Shown one piece after another: positions 28,060 to 37,096 of a DNA stretch of 64,000 bases (positions are counted from its first letter, which is position 1; every line of letters begins with the position of its first letter). The notes beneath the pieces are model-generated. The model did not search any database and had not been told where the DNA came from. It saw only the letters and a list, made by a program, of their open reading frames with translations. The stretch comes from Bradyrhizobium sp. 164 (GTDB lineage Bacteria; Pseudomonadota; Alphaproteobacteria; Rhizobiales; Xanthobacteraceae). The translations under genes and the position numbers were made by a program. The stretch lies in NCBI RefSeq assembly GCF_023073715.1, contig NZ_JADPKA010000018.1:186001-250000 (forward strand). Direction: 5' to 3'.

Positions 28060-28240
28060 CGCCTCGTGCTTCGAGACGACCGCGGAGCCTGTCATCGGGC
28101 CGCGCTTTGCGCGGACCCGGTGGCGGTCTCCTCAGGATCAGGCTAAGCGGCATCGGCGTCCGCCGAATCTGCTGCCGCGCGCTCCGTCCTCATCCTGAGG
28201 GCCCACCAAAGGCGGGCGTCTCGAAGGATCGGCCGCAAGG
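28060..28240. repeat. Composite repeat (GAGGA...CTCGAAGGAT type)
   Basis: Between the LLM gene and the P450 gene lie inverted blocks: cttcgagacgaccgc on the left and gggcgtctcgaagg on the right, with tcctcaggatcaggct and tcatcctgagggc inside. The same layout appears at 62768-62880. Near 28258-28275 a separate palindrome (gtcccggcttcgccgggac) follows. No gene is seen in 28004-28378. Confidence 0.65.
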
Positions 28241-28378
28241 ACTGCTCTCAAATGCGATTGTCCCGGCTTCGCCGGGACGACAACGACGCGCGTGTGACGA
28301 TTTTGTGCGCAAACGACCGCCGTGTCATCGCAATCGGCTGTGCTATGCTGACCGTGTCCGCCAACCGGAGCGATCGTC

Positions 28379-29755
28379 ATGTCGATGCAGAATGTGGCCG
28401 CCCCTGCGCTTCAGTTCACTGCGCCCAGGCGCAACGAGCTGACGCACATTCCCGGCGACGAGGGCTGGCCGATCATCGGCAAGACCTTTCAGGTGCTCGC
28501 CGACCCCAAGGGCCACGTCGAGGCGAACGGCGCCAAATACGGCCCGGTCTACCGCACGCACATTTTCGGCGAGACCAATGTCGTGCTGCTCGGTCCGGAA
28601 GCGAACGAGCTCGTGATGTTCGACCAGCAGAAGCTGTTCTCGTCGACACACGGCTGGAACAGGGTGCTCGGTCTGTTGTTTCCGCGCGGGCTGATGCTGC
28701 TCGATTTCGATGAGCACCGCCTGCATCGCAAGGCGCTGTCGGTCGCGTTCAAGTCCGGTCCGATGAAGTCGTATCTGCGCGATCTCGATCGCGGCATTTC
28801 CGCGCGCGTCGCGCAGTGGAAGGCCAAGCCCGGCGAGATGCAGCTCTACCCGGCGATGAAGCAGCTCACGCTCGATCTCGCTGCGGCCTCGTTTCTCGGC
28901 GCCGACATCGGACCGGAAGTCGACGAGATCAACCGTGCCTTCATCGACATGGTCGCGGCCGCCGTCGCCCCGATCCGCCGCCCCCTGCCGGGCACCCAGA
29001 TGGCGCGAGGCGTGAAGGGGCGCAAACGCATCGTCGCCTATTTCCGCGAGCAGATTCCGCTGCGACGCGGCAATCATGGCGGCGACGACCTGTTCTCGCA
29101 GCTCTGCCGCGCCACCCATGAAGACGGCGCGCTGCTGTCGGAGCAGGACATCGTCGACCATATGAGCTTCCTGATGATGGCGGCGCACGACACGCTGACC
29201 TCGTCCCTGACCTCCTTCATCGGCGAGCTCGCGGCAAATCCGGACTGGCAGAACAGGCTGCGGGAGGAGGTCCTCGCGCTGGGGCTCGCTCCGAATGCGC
29301 CGAGCAGCTTCGACGATCTGGAAAAGATGCCGCTGTCGGAGATGGCGTTTAAGGAGGCGCTGCGGATCAAGCCGCCGGTACCATCGATGCCGCGCCGCGC
29401 GATGCGCGCTTTCACTTTCAAGGGCTTTACGATCCCCGCCGGCACCGCCGTCGGCGTCAATCCGCTCTACACACATCACATGAAGGACATCTGGCCGGAG
29501 CCGGACCGCTTCGATCCTCTGCGGTTCACCGAGGAAGCCCAGCGCAACCGCCACCGCTTCGCCTTTGTGCCGTTCGGCGGCGGCGCGCATATGTGCCTCG
29601 GCCTGCACTTCGCCTATATGCAGACGAAATGCTTCGCGCGGCATTTTTTGCAGAACATCGAGGTGTCGCTGGAACCGGGCTACAAGCCGGACTGGCAGAT
29701 GTGGCCGATCCCGAAGCCGCGGGACGGCTTGCAGGTGCGGGTGAAGGCGATTTAG
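28379..29755 (+). CDS. Cytochrome P450
   Basis: A soluble bacterial P450 of 458 residues. The heme-binding loop FGGGAHMCLGLHFAYM holds the axial cysteine C406. The I-helix oxygen motif appears as MMAAHDTLTSS near 262-272, with AHDT in place of the usual AGxDT, and the ExxR motif as KEALRI near 327. The N-terminus HIPGDEGWPIIGKTFQVLAD resembles CYP120/CYP51-like and retinoid- or sterol-like P450s rather than camphor types. No ferredoxin or reductase gene is beside it, so redox partners must come from elsewhere. The substrate is unknown. Confidence 0.93.
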   Translation: MSMQNVAAPALQFTAPRRNELTHIPGDEGWPIIGKTFQVLADPKGHVEANGAKYGPVYRTHIFGETNVVLLGPEANELVMFDQQKLFSSTHGWNRVLGLLFPRGLMLLDFDEHRLHRKALSVAFKSGPMKSYLRDLDRGISARVAQWKAKPGEMQLYPAMKQLTLDLAAASFLGADIGPEVDEINRAFIDMVAAAVAPIRRPLPGTQMARGVKGRKRIVAYFREQIPLRRGNHGGDDLFSQLCRATHEDGALLSEQDIVDHMSFLMMAAHDTLTSSLTSFIGELAANPDWQNRLREEVLALGLAPNAPSSFDDLEKMPLSEMAFKEALRIKPPVPSMPRRAMRAFTFKGFTIPAGTAVGVNPLYTHHMKDIWPEPDRFDPLRFTEEAQRNRHRFAFVPFGGGAHMCLGLHFAYMQTKCFARHFLQNIEVSLEPGYKPDWQMWPIPKPRDGLQVRVKAI

Positions 29756-29764
29756 CGCCACACC

Positions 29765-29878
29765 GTCATTGCGAGCGAAGCGAAGCAATCCAGACTATCT
29801 CCGCGGAAACAGGCTGGATTGCTTCGTCGCCCGCGACAAAATTGCTTCGCAATTTGATCGCGGACTCCTCGCAATGAC
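29765..29878. repeat. Long palindromic repeat, GTCATTGCGAG family, copy 3
   Basis: It starts gtcattgcgagcgaagcgaa and ends gcggactcctcgcaatgac, with gcaatccagac paired to ggctggattgc inside and an attgcttcgcaattt hairpin near the right end. It is nearly the reverse complement of the copy at 15849-15965. It follows the P450 gene. Confidence 0.85.
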
Positions 29879-29917
29879 GAGATCGGATTGATAGCTCGCA
29901 GCACAAGAAGCGCACTC

Positions 29918-29939
29918 CCTCTCCCGCAAGCGGGAGAGG
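29918..29939. terminator. CCTCTCCCG hairpin between convergent genes
   Basis: A perfect stem cctctcccgc/gcgggagagg with a two-base loop, between the P450 gene and the SDR gene, which face each other. It has no T-run, so a terminator role is only plausible. Identical arms occur at 35444. Confidence 0.45.
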
Positions 29940-29965
29940 TGTTGGAGCCCGCCTCCCGCTCGCCG

Positions 29966-30805
29966 CTACGCCCCCTGATCGAACGCCTTGCGCAAGGCCA
30001 CGTAACCCTGTTGCTGCTGGCTCCAGTTGCGGCCGCCGGTCATGGCACCGTCGACGACGAGGTCGTGGCCGTTGATGAAGCTGGACTCGTCGCTCGCCAG
30101 GAACACCGCGGCGTGGGCGATGTCATCAGGGAGACCGGCGCGCGGGATCGGCTGCGCGGTCTTGTAGACCTCGCGCATCACCGCCGGCGTCTTCTCGGCT
30201 GCGTCGGTCGACAGCCCGAGTGCCTTGCCGAAGATTCCGGTTGCGATCGCGCCGGGCGAGATCGAGTTGACGCGCACGTTTGACTCGCCGAGCTCCATCG
30301 CCACGCATTTGGTGAGATGGATCACCGCCGCCTTGGCCGCGCTATAGACCATCGAGGACGAGAACCCGGCGAGACGGCCGGCGATGCTGCCATTGTTGAT
30401 GATGCTGCCAAAACCCTGCTTCTTCATGTGGGGCGCTGCGTGCTTCATGCCGAGCATGACGCTGCGCACCAGCGTCGCCATCGCCGCGTCGAACCGCTCG
30501 ACCTCGAGGCCTTCGATGCCCCCGGTCTGCGCCGGACCGCCGGCATTATTGAAGAGGCAATCGATCTTGCCGAATTTGTCCACCGCGAGCGCGATCAGCG
30601 CCTGCATCTGCGCTTCGACCGTCACGTCCGTCTGGCGGAAGACGCAAGTCGGCCCGAGCTGCTTCGCCAGCGCCTCGCCTTCGGCGATGCGCCGGCCCGC
30701 GATCACAATTTTGGCACCTTCGGCAACGAAGACTTCCGCGGTGCGCAATCCGATCCCGCTCGTCGCGCCGGTGATGATCGCAATCTTGCCGTCCAGCCTG
30801 CCCAT
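29966..30805 (-). CDS. Short-chain dehydrogenase/reductase
   Basis: A 279-residue classical SDR that oxidises or reduces an unknown alcohol or ketone with NAD(P). The cofactor motif TGATSGIG is at 12-19, NNAG at 86-89, and the catalytic S140, Y154 and K158 (NNGS and YSAAK) are all present. The end GHDLVVDGAMTGGRNWSQQQ is typical of the type. The frame stays open far upstream of the ATG at 30805, but only the shorter form opens with the dehydrogenase fold. GGGA lies 8 bases before this ATG. A sensor kinase gene diverges from it 180 bases away; no functional link is evident. Confidence 0.92.
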   Translation of the reverse strand: MGRLDGKIAIITGATSGIGLRTAEVFVAEGAKIVIAGRRIAEGEALAKQLGPTCVFRQTDVTVEAQMQALIALAVDKFGKIDCLFNNAGGPAQTGGIEGLEVERFDAAMATLVRSVMLGMKHAAPHMKKQGFGSIINNGSIAGRLAGFSSSMVYSAAKAAVIHLTKCVAMELGESNVRVNSISPGAIATGIFGKALGLSTDAAEKTPAVMREVYKTAQPIPRAGLPDDIAHAAVFLASDESSFINGHDLVVDGAMTGGRNWSQQQQGYVALRKAFDQGA

Positions 30806-30985
30806 GTAATGTTCCCGTTTTCGAATGATTTGATTTTCAGATGGCGGACACTGACAGATGACGGCGCCGCGACGGTCACTATTCCCGCCGACCCGTGGCA
30901 AGGCAAGCTTTGCTTGCGTGTCCGACATGCGTAACATTCGAACCCATGGCTCGACTTTCGGACGGGCATCGCGACCGGGCTGGGC

Positions 30986-31951
30986 ATGGGGAAGCTGATC
31001 GACGAGTTCCGCAAGGGCTGGCAGGGCGTGGCACCGCCATCGCTCGGTCTGAGCATCGCCTTCGCGGTCGCCTGCCTGCTGCTCGCGACGCTGTCGCGCT
31101 GGGCTCTCGCCCAGGTGCGGCCAGACGTCTACTTCACCCCGTATTTCCCGGCCGTGTTCTTCGCCGCCGCGTTCGGAGGCTTCCGGATCGGCATCGTGAC
31201 CGCACTTTTCGGCGGCGTGCTCGGCGTGATCGTCAATTTCGGCGATGCCTCTGCCGACCGCGCCCGGTTTGCGCTGCTGACGCTCTATTGGGTGGTCTGT
31301 GCACTCACCATCTGGGGTGTCGAGCACTATCGTACCCTGCTGATCGAGCAGCGCCGGATTTCCAAACGCCTGATCGAGGAAGAAGACTATCGCAAGCTGC
31401 TGGTCGACGAGCTCCAGCACCGGCTCAAGAACAAGCTGTCGACGGTGCACGCCGTGCTGCACCAGGTGCTGCACGACCAGCCGCAGGTCTGGGCCCGGAT
31501 CGATCCGAGGCTGCGGTCGCTGGCCAGCACCGACGATTTGATCTCACGGATCGACAAGGCGGGCTGCGACATCCGCGACCTCCTGATCGCGGAGCTCGGG
31601 CCTTACGGCCATGTGCGCTTCACCCTCAACGGCGACCGGCTGTTCCTGCCGCCGAAGCTCGCGGTCACGCTGTCACTGATGTTTCACGAGCTCGCCACCA
31701 ATGCAGGCAAATATGGCGCGTTCTCTGCACCGCGCGGATTGTTGCAGGTGTCCTGGACGGTCACCGGCGATCGCCTGACCATCACTTGGGATGAGACCGA
31801 GGGGCCGAGCATCGGCGAGGTGTCGGCACCGGGCTTCGGCACCAAATTGCTGAAGTCGGCGCTAACCGCCTTCGACGGCAAGACCGAGCTCTCATTCTTG
31901 AAAACCGGCCTCCATTGCATCATGCAATGCCGTATCCCCAAGAGCGGCTGA
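30986..31951 (+). CDS. HWE-type sensor histidine kinase
   Basis: A 321-residue membrane kinase of the HWE/HisKA_2 group common in alphaproteobacteria. The N-terminal half has about four membrane spans of the DUF4118/MASE-like type. The phospho-acceptor region VDELQHRLKNKLSTVHAV has H145. The N-box HELATNAGKYGA is near 234, and GFGTKLL closes the ATPase domain. There is no response regulator gene next to it, so it is an orphan and may feed a general stress (PhyR-type) or single-receiver pathway. The start ATG has no strong ribosome site. Confidence 0.88.
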   Translation: MGKLIDEFRKGWQGVAPPSLGLSIAFAVACLLLATLSRWALAQVRPDVYFTPYFPAVFFAAAFGGFRIGIVTALFGGVLGVIVNFGDASADRARFALLTLYWVVCALTIWGVEHYRTLLIEQRRISKRLIEEEDYRKLLVDELQHRLKNKLSTVHAVLHQVLHDQPQVWARIDPRLRSLASTDDLISRIDKAGCDIRDLLIAELGPYGHVRFTLNGDRLFLPPKLAVTLSLMFHELATNAGKYGAFSAPRGLLQVSWTVTGDRLTITWDETEGPSIGEVSAPGFGTKLLKSALTAFDGKTELSFLKTGLHCIMQCRIPKSG

Positions 31952-32260
31952 CGGACAACAAAGTTCGGTCGATCGGGTCACCTCTCCCCGGAGAGAGAGG
32001 TGATCGAGCCCGGGGCTCGCATCGGTTCAGCCAAAGCTCATCGCGCCGCCGGATTGTTACAAGCGAAAGAGAACGCGCGCTCCACTCGCAGTTTCCCTGG
32101 GCGCATTGACGCTCTGTTAATGACGATCGGCGGCGCGCGTCGCATGGTCGCAAGTTTCGGCCAAAACACCCCCGTATTTCTTCGGACCCCTTAACCAAAC
32201 TTAAGAGGGAACCGCGCAAGATCGCGTCCATTGCAAAGGCGCGCTGAAACAACAAGATTC
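31952..32260. other. Intergenic region with one hairpin, no gene seen
   Basis: A palindrome (cctctccccggagagagagg) lies at 31981-32000, the same family as 787 and 35444. An AT-richer stretch around 32175-32205 (ccccgtatttcttcgg, ccaaacttaagaggg) is where a promoter for the following gene might lie. No gene is visible. Confidence 0.5.
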
Positions 32261-34003
32261 ATGACTTCTATGAACGACAATAAATATTTTGGCGCGAGCG
32301 AAGCCGAGCTCGGATTTCTCAAGGAAATCGTTAGAATGCTGCCGGCCGGCCTGACCGTGCAGGACGCGCACGGCGAGCTGCTGCTGGTTAACGATGCCGC
32401 GGCTGCCCAGCTCGGCATCGACGGCAGCCGTCCCTCGCCCGATCTGTCGCCGCGCCGCGAAGCCTGTCGGCAGGCGCTGAGCGCCGGCCAGCCGGTCGTC
32501 ACCGAGGAAGCCATTCACAACGGCGCCGCGCGCCAGGTGCTGCTCACGACCCATCGTCCCGTCCGCCTCGCCGGACGCGAGCTCCTGATCTCGGCTTCCT
32601 CCGACATCACCGAGCAGAAGAATTTCGAGGACCAGCTGTTCCGCTCGGCCTATTTCGACGAGCTGACCGGGCTGCCCTCGCGGCGCGTGATCGAGCATCA
32701 CGCCAACGGCCTGCTCGCGCGCGATGGCGGCGAGCGGTTCGCGCTGGCCTTTCTCGACGTCGACAATTTCAAGCACATCAACGACTATTACGGCCACGCA
32801 GTCGGCGATGCGCTGCTGGTCGAGCTGTCGAAGCGGCTCGGACGCGACTTGCGCGATTCCGACATGCTCTCGCGCATCTCCGGCGACGAATTCCTGCTGC
32901 TGCTGTCGCCGATCCAGAGCCAGGAGGAAGTTGCCGAATTCATGCAATCGACCCTGGAGCGGCTCACCGCGCCGTTCTTCATCGACACTTCGGAAGTCTT
33001 CGCCTCCACCTCGGTCGGCATCAGCCTCTACCCCGATCACGGACGCAGCTTCGAGACTCTGCGCCAGAACGCCGACATCGCGATGTACCGCATCAAGAAC
33101 GATGGCAAGGGGTCGGCGGCTTTCTTCGATTCCAGCATGGAGCGAGAGGCGCTGGCGCGAATGAAGGTTGAGCAGTCGCTACGACTTGCCATCCTGGAGA
33201 AGCGCTTCTGCTGCGCGTTCCAATCCAAGGTCGACATCAGGACGCAGGCCGTGACGGGCATCGAGGCCCTGGTGCGCCTGCGTGACGACGAAGGCGTGAT
33301 CCAGGCGCCCGGCTCGTTCATCAACCTCGCCAGCGAGCTCGGACTGATCGATGAGCTGACCCATCTCGTGCTGGCCGAGATCGTCAAGTCGATCGACCTG
33401 ATCAACGAGACCTTCGGCGCCGAAGCAACCATCAGCATCAACGTCGCCGCCAAGCAGGCCGGCAACCCCGAGTTCATGCGCAGCTTCGCGCAAGCGCTGG
33501 ACGACACTGGCTTTCCCAGCCGCTTCATGATCGAAGTAACGGAAGACGCCTTTGTCGCCAAGAATCATTTCCAGGCCGAAATCCTGCCGACGTTCCGCAA
33601 GCTCGGCGTCGGCATCTCAATCGACGATTTCGGCATCGGCTATTCCTCGCTCTCGGCGCTCGCCGACATCACTGCCGACGAGATCAAGATCGACCGCTCC
33701 TTCATCACCGACATCCATAAGCGTCCGCGCAGCCAGGGCATTTTGCGCGCGATCGAATCCTTGAGCGAAGCGCTCGGCATGACCGTGATTGCCGAGGGCC
33801 TCGAATCCTACGAGGAGCTCGCCTATCTCCAGGCCGCGACCAAGATCCGCTACGCGCAGGGCTATTACTTCTCCCGGCCGATCTTCCTGGAGGAGCTGAA
33901 GCTCGTAACACCAATCTCCAGCGAAGCGCGCGTCAACATGGTGAGCCGCCCGACGCAGCAGAACCGCCAAGGCTATTCGCGGGCGAGCGGGTACCGGCGA
34001 TAG
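32261..34003 (+). CDS. PAS-GGDEF-EAL protein
   Basis: A 580-residue cytosolic c-di-GMP protein with domains in the order PAS (about 15-120), GGDEF and EAL. The GGDEF site reads RISGDEF, with Ser in the first position, so cyclase activity may be weak or absent. The EAL domain keeps its key sites: IEALVRL, NVAAKQ, EVTEDAF, DDFGIGYSS, AEGLES and QGYYF. It is therefore probably a phosphodiesterase that lowers c-di-GMP in response to a PAS signal. No membrane segments are present. The ATG at 32261 was chosen over a TTG 10 codons upstream. No ribosome site is obvious. Confidence 0.9.
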   Translation: MTSMNDNKYFGASEAELGFLKEIVRMLPAGLTVQDAHGELLLVNDAAAAQLGIDGSRPSPDLSPRREACRQALSAGQPVVTEEAIHNGAARQVLLTTHRPVRLAGRELLISASSDITEQKNFEDQLFRSAYFDELTGLPSRRVIEHHANGLLARDGGERFALAFLDVDNFKHINDYYGHAVGDALLVELSKRLGRDLRDSDMLSRISGDEFLLLLSPIQSQEEVAEFMQSTLERLTAPFFIDTSEVFASTSVGISLYPDHGRSFETLRQNADIAMYRIKNDGKGSAAFFDSSMEREALARMKVEQSLRLAILEKRFCCAFQSKVDIRTQAVTGIEALVRLRDDEGVIQAPGSFINLASELGLIDELTHLVLAEIVKSIDLINETFGAEATISINVAAKQAGNPEFMRSFAQALDDTGFPSRFMIEVTEDAFVAKNHFQAEILPTFRKLGVGISIDDFGIGYSSLSALADITADEIKIDRSFITDIHKRPRSQGILRAIESLSEALGMTVIAEGLESYEELAYLQAATKIRYAQGYYFSRPIFLEELKLVTPISSEARVNMVSRPTQQNRQGYSRASGYRR

Positions 34004-34243
34004 GGTTGCCTTTCAGGCAGGTAGATTCAAAGCCTGGTAACCCGATCCTGTGATGATTGCGGCGCACCTGCAAGATCTGCTCTGCCGATTTCCTGGGCAG
34101 GCGGCAACCGGCGATCAAGACAAGACGCTGTCACAGCTGTCACACATGGTCTCACGCGCCAGACCACCGTAAGGTGGAATTGCAAAGTTTCTCGGCGTGT
34201 GCAAATCGCTGTTGCCAGAAGCTTTAAATCAGGAGGGAATATC

Positions 34244-35428
34244 GTGCGTCGATCATTTATCATGGCAACAGCCGTCCTCGCGCTCGCCGCGGGCGCGTCC
34301 GCACGGGCCGACGATCTCAAGATCGCGCTTATCTATGGCAAGACCGGTCCGCTGGAGGCCTATGCCAAGCAGACCGAGACCGGCCTGCAAATGGGCTTTG
34401 AATACGCCACCAAGGGCACCATGACGCTCGACGGCCGCAAGATCGTCGTCATCACCAAGGATGACCAGGGCAAGCCCGATCTCGCCAAGGCCGCCCTCGC
34501 GGAAGCCTATCAGGACGACAAGGCCGACATCGCGATCGGCACGACCTCGTCGGCCGCGGCGCTCGCCATTCTTCCCGTCGCCGAGGAGAACAAGAAGATT
34601 CTGATCGTCGAGCCTGCGGTCGCGGATCAGATTACCGGCGAGAAGTGGAATCGCTACATCTTCCGGACGGCGCGCAACTCCTCGCAGGACGCGATCTCCA
34701 ACGCGGTCGCCATCGGCAAGCAGGGCGTCACAGTCGCGACGCTGGCGCAGGACTACGCCTTCGGCCGTGACGGCGTCGCCGCCTTCAAGGAGGCGCTCGC
34801 CAAGACGGGCGCGACGCTGGCCGCCGAGGAATACGCGCCGACCTCGACCACCGACTTCACCGCCGTCGGCCAGCGCCTGTTCGACGCGCTGAAGGACAAG
34901 CCAGGCCGCAAGGTGATCTGGGTGATCTGGGCCGGCGCGGGCAATCCGCTGGCCAAGCTCCAGGACATGGATCCCAAGCGCTACGGCATCGAGCTGTCGA
35001 CCGGCGGCAACATCCTGCCGGCGCTCGCCGCCTATAAGGGCCTGCCCGGCATGGAAGGCGCGACCTACTATTTCTACGAAATCCCGAAGAACCCGGTGAA
35101 CGACTGGCTGGTCGCCGAGCACCAGAAGCGCTTCAAAGCGCCGCCGGACTTCTTCACCGCGGGCGGCTTTGCCGCCGCGATGTCCGTCGTCGCCGCCGTC
35201 ACCAAGGCGAAGTCGACCGACACCGAGAAGCTGATCACGGCAATGGAAGGCCTGGAATTCGATACGCCGAAGGGCAAGATGGTGTTCCGCAAAGAGGACC
35301 ATCAGGCGCTCCAGAGCATGTATCACTTCAAGGTCAAGGTCGATCCGAACGTCGCCTGGGCCGTGCTCGAGCCGGTGCGCGAGCTGAAGATCGAGGACAT
35401 GGACGTGCCGGTCCGCAACAAGCGGTAG
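34244..35428 (+). CDS. Branched-chain amino-acid-type ABC substrate-binding protein (operon gene 1)
   Basis: A 394-residue periplasmic receptor and first gene of a complete five-gene importer. The start is GTG at 34244: AGGAGGG stands six bases before it and the product opens with the signal peptide VRRSFIMATAVLALAAGASA, cleaved near ARAD. The LivK-like core opens LKIALIYGKTGPLEAYAKQT, and VATLAQDYAFGRDGVAAFKE is typical. A hairpin follows the gene and may stabilise its mRNA relative to downstream genes. The substrate is unknown; members of this group bind amides, amino acids or aromatic compounds. Confidence 0.92.
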   Translation: MRRSFIMATAVLALAAGASARADDLKIALIYGKTGPLEAYAKQTETGLQMGFEYATKGTMTLDGRKIVVITKDDQGKPDLAKAALAEAYQDDKADIAIGTTSSAAALAILPVAEENKKILIVEPAVADQITGEKWNRYIFRTARNSSQDAISNAVAIGKQGVTVATLAQDYAFGRDGVAAFKEALAKTGATLAAEEYAPTSTTDFTAVGQRLFDALKDKPGRKVIWVIWAGAGNPLAKLQDMDPKRYGIELSTGGNILPALAAYKGLPGMEGATYYFYEIPKNPVNDWLVAEHQKRFKAPPDFFTAGGFAAAMSVVAAVTKAKSTDTEKLITAMEGLEFDTPKGKMVFRKEDHQALQSMYHFKVKVDPNVAWAVLEPVRELKIEDMDVPVRNKR

Positions 35429-35443
35429 GGCGGTGGTGCTTCA

Positions 35444-35549
35444 CCTCTCCCGCTTGCGGGAGAGGCCGGGAGAGGGTTTTTCCTCTTGGGGATTCTCGAT
35501 TGTCGAAACAGCCCTCTCCCCAGCCCTCCCCCCGCAAGCGGGGGAGGGA
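35444..35549 (+). repeat. Two hairpins inside the ABC operon
   Basis: A perfect stem cctctcccgc/gcgggagagg (35444-35465), then a second stem ccctcccccc-gcaagc-gggggaggg (35524-35549). They lie between the binding-protein gene and the first ATPase gene, where they may stop part of the transcription or protect the upstream mRNA. Between them no T-run fits a classical terminator. Confidence 0.6.
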
Positions 35550-35600
35550 GCGCAGCGTGATCGCGGATATATCTCCGTTTCCATCATTCGCCGGACTCCA

Positions 35601-36377
35601 ATGCCGCTGACCCTCGAAACCCGCGACCTCACCATCCGCTTCGGCGGCCATGTCGCGGTCAACAACGTCACCTGCACGTTCCGCCCGGGCGAGCTCACCG
35701 CCATCGTCGGGCCGAACGGCGCCGGCAAGACCACCTATTTCAATTTGATCTCGGGTCAGCTGCGCGCATCCAGCGGCAGCATCCTGTTCGACGGCATTGA
35801 TATCACGGGGCAGTCCGCGCCGATGCGGACGCGCGCAGGCCTCGGGCGTGCCTTCCAGCTCACGAATCTTTTCCCGAACCTCACCGTGGAGGAGAACGTC
35901 CGCCTCGCGGTGCAGGCTGCGAACGGCACTCATTACGATATGCTGCGGCCCTGGATGGTCCGCCGCGACCTGATCACCCGCGCAGACGGCATCCTCGACC
36001 AGGTCGCGCTCGGCAGCCGGCGCGGCGTCGCCGCGACCGCCCTGTCGCATGGCGACCAGCGCAAGCTCGAGGTGGCGCTGATGATGGCGCTGGAGCCGAA
36101 GGTGTTCATGTTCGACGAGCCGACCGCCGGCATGAGCATCGACGAGGTGCCCGTCGTCCTGAACCTGATCGCGCAGCTCAAACAGGACCTAAACAAGATC
36201 ATCCTGCTCATCGAGCACAAGATGGACGTGGTGCGCTCGCTCGCCGACCGCATCATCGTGCTGCATAACGGCCAGCTCGTCGCCGACGGCAGGCCTGCCG
36301 AAGTGATCGCCTCGCCGATCGTGCAGGAGGCCTATCTCGGCGTGGCGCCCAAGACGGCTGCAGGGAGTGCAGCATGA
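35601..36377 (+). CDS. LivG-type ABC ATPase (operon gene 2)
   Basis: A 258-residue ATPase of the branched-chain amino-acid importer type. It shows Walker A (GPNGAGKTTYFNLISGQL), a LivG signature written as ALSHGDQRKLEVALMMAL (SHGDQ in place of SGGQ), Walker B VFMFDEPTAGM, and HKMDVV as the switch region. The LivG-specific end AEVIASPIVQEAYLG is present. The ATG at 35601 opens the protein with LTLETRDLTIRFGG. It overlaps the next gene by 4 bases (ATGA). It works with the LivF-like partner in a heterodimer. Confidence 0.93.
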   Translation: MPLTLETRDLTIRFGGHVAVNNVTCTFRPGELTAIVGPNGAGKTTYFNLISGQLRASSGSILFDGIDITGQSAPMRTRAGLGRAFQLTNLFPNLTVEENVRLAVQAANGTHYDMLRPWMVRRDLITRADGILDQVALGSRRGVAATALSHGDQRKLEVALMMALEPKVFMFDEPTAGMSIDEVPVVLNLIAQLKQDLNKIILLIEHKMDVVRSLADRIIVLHNGQLVADGRPAEVIASPIVQEAYLGVAPKTAAGSAA

Positions 36378-37096
36378 CCGACCTTTTAAGACTCTCCGGC
36401 GTGCACACCCATATCGGCCGCTATCACATTCTCCAGGGCATCGATCTCGCGGTTCCGCAGGGGCAGACCACGATGCTGCTCGGCCGCAATGGTGCCGGCA
36501 AGACCACGACGCTGCGCACCATCATGGGCCTGTGGCAGGCCTCGCACGGCGAGATCAGCTTCGCCGGGCAGCGGATCGAGCGCCGCGCCACGCCCGACAT
36601 CGCGCGGCTCGGCGTCGGTTACGTGCCGGAGAGCATGGCCGTGTTTTCCGACCTCACGGTGAAAGAGAATTTGGTCCTGGCGGCGCGCGATGGTCCGCTG
36701 GACGATGCCCAGCTCGACTGGATCTTTGGCTTCTTCCCGGCGCTGCGCCGCTTCTGGCTGTCGCGTGCGGGAAGCCTCTCGGGCGGGCAGAAGCAGATGT
36801 TGTCGATCGCGCGCGCCATCATCGAGCCGCGCAAGCTTCTCTTGATCGACGAGCCGACCAAGGGCCTCGCGCCTGCCATCGTCATGGCGCTGATCGAGTG
36901 CCTGAAGGAAATCAAGCGCAAGGGCGCGACGATCCTGCTGGTCGAACAGAATTTCTTTGCCGCCCGCGAGCTCGGCGACAACGTGCTGGTGATGGACAAC
37001 GGTACCATCGTCCATCGCGGCGAGATGGCGGCGCTGGCCGCCGACATGCCGCTGCAAGAGCGACTGCTCGGCCTGAGCCTGGAGGCGCATCAGTGA
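36374..37096 (+). CDS. LivF-type ABC ATPase (operon gene 3)
   Basis: A 240-residue ATPase, the usual LivF length. It has GRNGAGKTTTLRTIMGL as Walker A, SLSGGQKQMLSIARAI as the signature and LLLIDEPTKGLAP as Walker B, the last of these typical for LivF. It overlaps gene 2 by 4 bases upstream and gene 4 by 4 bases (GTGA) downstream, so translation is coupled. It pairs with the LivG protein at the cytosolic face of the LivH/LivM permease. Confidence 0.93.
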   Translation: MTDLLRLSGVHTHIGRYHILQGIDLAVPQGQTTMLLGRNGAGKTTTLRTIMGLWQASHGEISFAGQRIERRATPDIARLGVGYVPESMAVFSDLTVKENLVLAARDGPLDDAQLDWIFGFFPALRRFWLSRAGSLSGGQKQMLSIARAIIEPRKLLLIDEPTKGLAPAIVMALIECLKEIKRKGATILLVEQNFFAARELGDNVLVMDNGTIVHRGEMAALAADMPLQERLLGLSLEAHQ

